Source: Nitrospirota bacterium (GTDB lineage Bacteria; Nitrospirota; Nitrospiria; Nitrospirales; UBA8639). From it: a DNA stretch of 6,821 nt. The notes beneath the pieces are model-generated. The model was given only the letters and a program-made list of their open reading frames with translations, was not told the origin of the DNA and made no database searches. The DNA lies in assembly GCA_029879555.1 (NCBI GenBank), contig JAOUQB010000129.1, positions 1 through 6,821 on the forward strand. Reading direction: 5' to 3'. Positions 5,787 through 6,821 of the stretch are shown piece by piece; positions within the stretch are counted from its first letter, which is position 1, and each line of letters begins with the position of its first letter. The position numbers were made by a program, and so were the translations under genes.

Positions 5787-5813
5787 GGGTACCTCAAACT
5801 ACACGAGTTACCC
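5787..5813. other. Hairpin in the intergenic gap
   Basis: GGGTACCTC at 5787-5795 pairs with GAGTTACCC at 5805-5813 in eight of nine positions (one C-T mismatch) around a 9-nt loop. No T run follows on either strand, so it is not a typical terminator. Its role is unknown. Confidence 0.3.
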
Positions 5814-5976
5814 CTGTGGACAATCAACATCCCCACCTGACAAAGACAGGGAGGGTGAGCGGTATCTCTGCGAAATCTACAAGGCCTCGCACCGCCACAA
5901 TCCATCAAGCATAGAACCCAACGACCCTCCGCGCCCTATATGCCAAATAATCGCACGTTGAAAAGCGGCGCTTCAC

Positions 5977-5992
5977 AAAAGGCAGGAATGCC
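5977..5992 (-). terminator. Weak intrinsic terminator candidate after uvrB
   Basis: On the minus strand, GGCA-TTCC-TGCC (5992-5981) forms a four-pair stem that G-U pairs can extend, directly followed by TTTT (5980-5977). It lies about 42 nt past the uvrB stop. The stem is short, so the call is tentative. Confidence 0.33.
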
Positions 5993-6034
5993 CCCGAGCG
6001 AGCGGCCCAAGAATTGTCGTTGCTTTCTCTTTGA

Positions 6035-6821
6035 TTAGATCCCAACTTGAAGAAGCTTCTGACGAAGAACCCGGAGGGTATCACGGAGCTTGGCGGCTCG
6101 CTCAAATTCCAGAGCCTTGGCCGCCGCCTTCATTTCATTTTCTAACGCCACAATTCGTTTTTCGACATCCCCTTCGCTGGCATAAACTTCTTCAGCTTCT
6201 GCCGCAACCGACAGGTCAACATAATCGGCTTCAGCTAATTGATATTCAAGATCGTGAATTCGCTTTTGGATAGACTGTGGCGTAATGCCATGCTCCTTAT
6301 TATAAGCCAATTGAATGGTGCGCCGTCGGCCGGTTTCTTCAAGCGTCATCTGCATGGACTTGGTGACAGTATCCCCATAGAGAATCACCGTGCCATCACT
6401 GTGACGCGCTGCACGACCCGCGGTTTGCACTAACGCTCGATAGCCACGCAAAAATCCTTCTTTGTCGGCATCCAGCACCGCCACTAAACTCACCTCGGGA
6501 AGATCCAACCCTTCGCGCAACAGATTAATACCGACCAACACATCGAACACGCCTTTACGCAAATCCCGGATGATATCCGCCCGCTCTAAGGTTTTAATAT
6601 CCGAATGCAGGTACCGCACTTTGAGGCCTTGCTCGTAATAATATTCGGTCAAATCTTCCGCCATGCGCTTCGTCAATGTGGTCACCAAGATCCGCTGCCC
6701 AGTGGCCACTCGCTTCCGAATTTCTCCGAGCAAATGCTCCACTTGTCCTTTAGCAGGCTTTACCTCCATCACTGGATCGATCAACCCCGTCGGCCGAATA
6801 ATTTGCTCCACCGGATTGGAC
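6035..6821 (-). CDS. uvrB: UvrABC system protein B, C-terminal part (runs off the right edge)
   Basis: The visible 261 residues are the C-terminal part of UvrB, the damage-verifying helicase-like subunit of nucleotide excision repair that works with UvrA and UvrC in the cytoplasm. From the edge one sees RPTGLIDP (residues 9-16 of the fragment), helicase motif [14 protein letters not shown] (46-57), YLHSDI (70-75), motif [16 protein letters not shown] (96-110), DADKEGF (118-124) and motif [10 protein letters not shown] (132-139). [11 protein letters not shown] (173-183) and a C-terminal UVR domain (about 218-253, [12 protein letters not shown]), which contacts UvrC, follow. The frame reads on past the edge as SNPVEQII, so the GTG at 6811 is an internal Val codon and the true start is outside. 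UvrB is usually about 660-680 residues, so roughly 40 percent is present. Motif VI has Ala where Ile is common; otherwise it looks intact. Confidence 0.97.
   Translation of the reverse strand, partial: SNPVEQIIRPTGLIDPVMEVKPAKGQVEHLLGEIRKRVATGQRILVTTLTKRMAEDLTEYYYEQGLKVRYLHSDIKTLERADIIRDLRKGVFDVLVGINLLREGLDLPEVSLVAVLDADKEGFLRGYRALVQTAGRAARHSDGTVILYGDTVTKSMQMTLEETGRRRTIQLAYNKEHGITPQSIQKRIHDLEYQLAEADYVDLSVAAEAEEVYASEGDVEKRIVALENEMKAAAKALEFERAAKLRDTLRVLRQKLLQVGI

Larger units (their letters stand above)
5490..6034. other. Intergenic gap between uvrB and the secreted-protein gene
   Basis: About 545 bases without a supportable gene. Next to the secreted-protein gene is its ribosome site and a weak extended -10-like TGCTAGAAA on the minus strand (5541-5533), with no good -35 box. 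ATTAC at 5581-5585 and GTAAT at 5592-5596 form a small dyad. Two further hairpins lie at 5682-5705 and 5787-5813, and a probable uvrB terminator at 5977-5992. A plus-strand frame at 5764-5961 uses a TTG start with no ribosome site, has a hydrophilic sequence and looks like chance. I see no tRNA or known RNA fold. Confidence 0.6.

Noticed and set aside
5764..5961. Plus-strand 65-codon frame in the intergenic gap
   Set aside because: It uses a TTG start without a ribosome site. The composition is Pro/Ser/Asp-rich and low in hydrophobic residues, as expected of chance translation.
5963..5973. AAGCGGCGCTT palindrome followed on the minus strand by TT
   Set aside because: It has only a one-base centre, so the RNA hairpin would be very short. 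The neighbouring GGCA-TTCC-TGCC-TTTT is a better terminator candidate.
1..6821. CRISPR array, insertion sequence, rRNA, defence or biosynthetic cluster
   Set aside because: No regularly spaced direct repeats, transposase motifs, rRNA signatures or defence-type domains are visible on either strand.

Overview
The window looks like a chromosomal segment of a diderm, respiring bacterium. It carries a diderm-type cytochrome c maturation/thiol-redox locus, an inner-membrane-type lipoprotein thioredoxin, a Sec-exported cysteine-rich protein and a quinone-type FAD oxidase. Base composition looks roughly balanced by eye. The combination suggests a Nitrospirota-like chemolithotroph, but that is an impression from protein style only and was not tested.

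Layout. Positions 1-235 hold no firm gene: an open frame leaving the left edge, a repeat-like inverted structure and a probable terminator for the next operon. On the minus strand, tlpA-like (986-1570) and ccdA (236-982) form a tight operon with a 3-nt gap. A 260-bp intergenic region (1571-1830) separates them from a divergent plus-strand operon: ccmA (1831-2505), ccmB (2492-3169, overlapping ccmA by 14 nt) and an L-2-hydroxyglutarate oxidase-like gene (3185-4384, 15-nt gap). A short convergent spacer with two competing hairpins (4400-4454) separates these from a minus-strand gene for an unrecognised secreted protein with eight cysteines (4461-5489). A gene-poor gap of about 545 bp follows. 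The window ends inside the 3' part of uvrB on the minus strand (6035 to right edge).

How the genes work together. CcdA would carry reducing equivalents across the inner membrane to the periplasmic TlpA-like lipoprotein, which keeps apocytochrome c (or another thiol target) reduced. CcmA and CcmB are the ATPase and a membrane subunit of the CcmABCD complex that drives heme-chaperone (CcmE) turnover. Both arms therefore serve c-type cytochrome assembly, and the shared intergenic region is where they could be co-regulated. The clearest signal there is a tlpA promoter candidate whose -35 to -10 interval contains an 8-bp inverted repeat, the layout of an operator. The FAD oxidase downstream of ccmB is metabolically unrelated at first sight but is probably co-transcribed. 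uvrB (nucleotide excision repair) is an unrelated housekeeping neighbour.

I see no mobile element with a recognisable transposase, no CRISPR array, no rRNA and no tRNA. I did not find a clear new defence or biosynthetic system. The best leads are the operator-like promoter, the uncharacterised eight-cysteine secreted protein, the ccmAB-oxidase operon and the repeat-like structure at the left edge.
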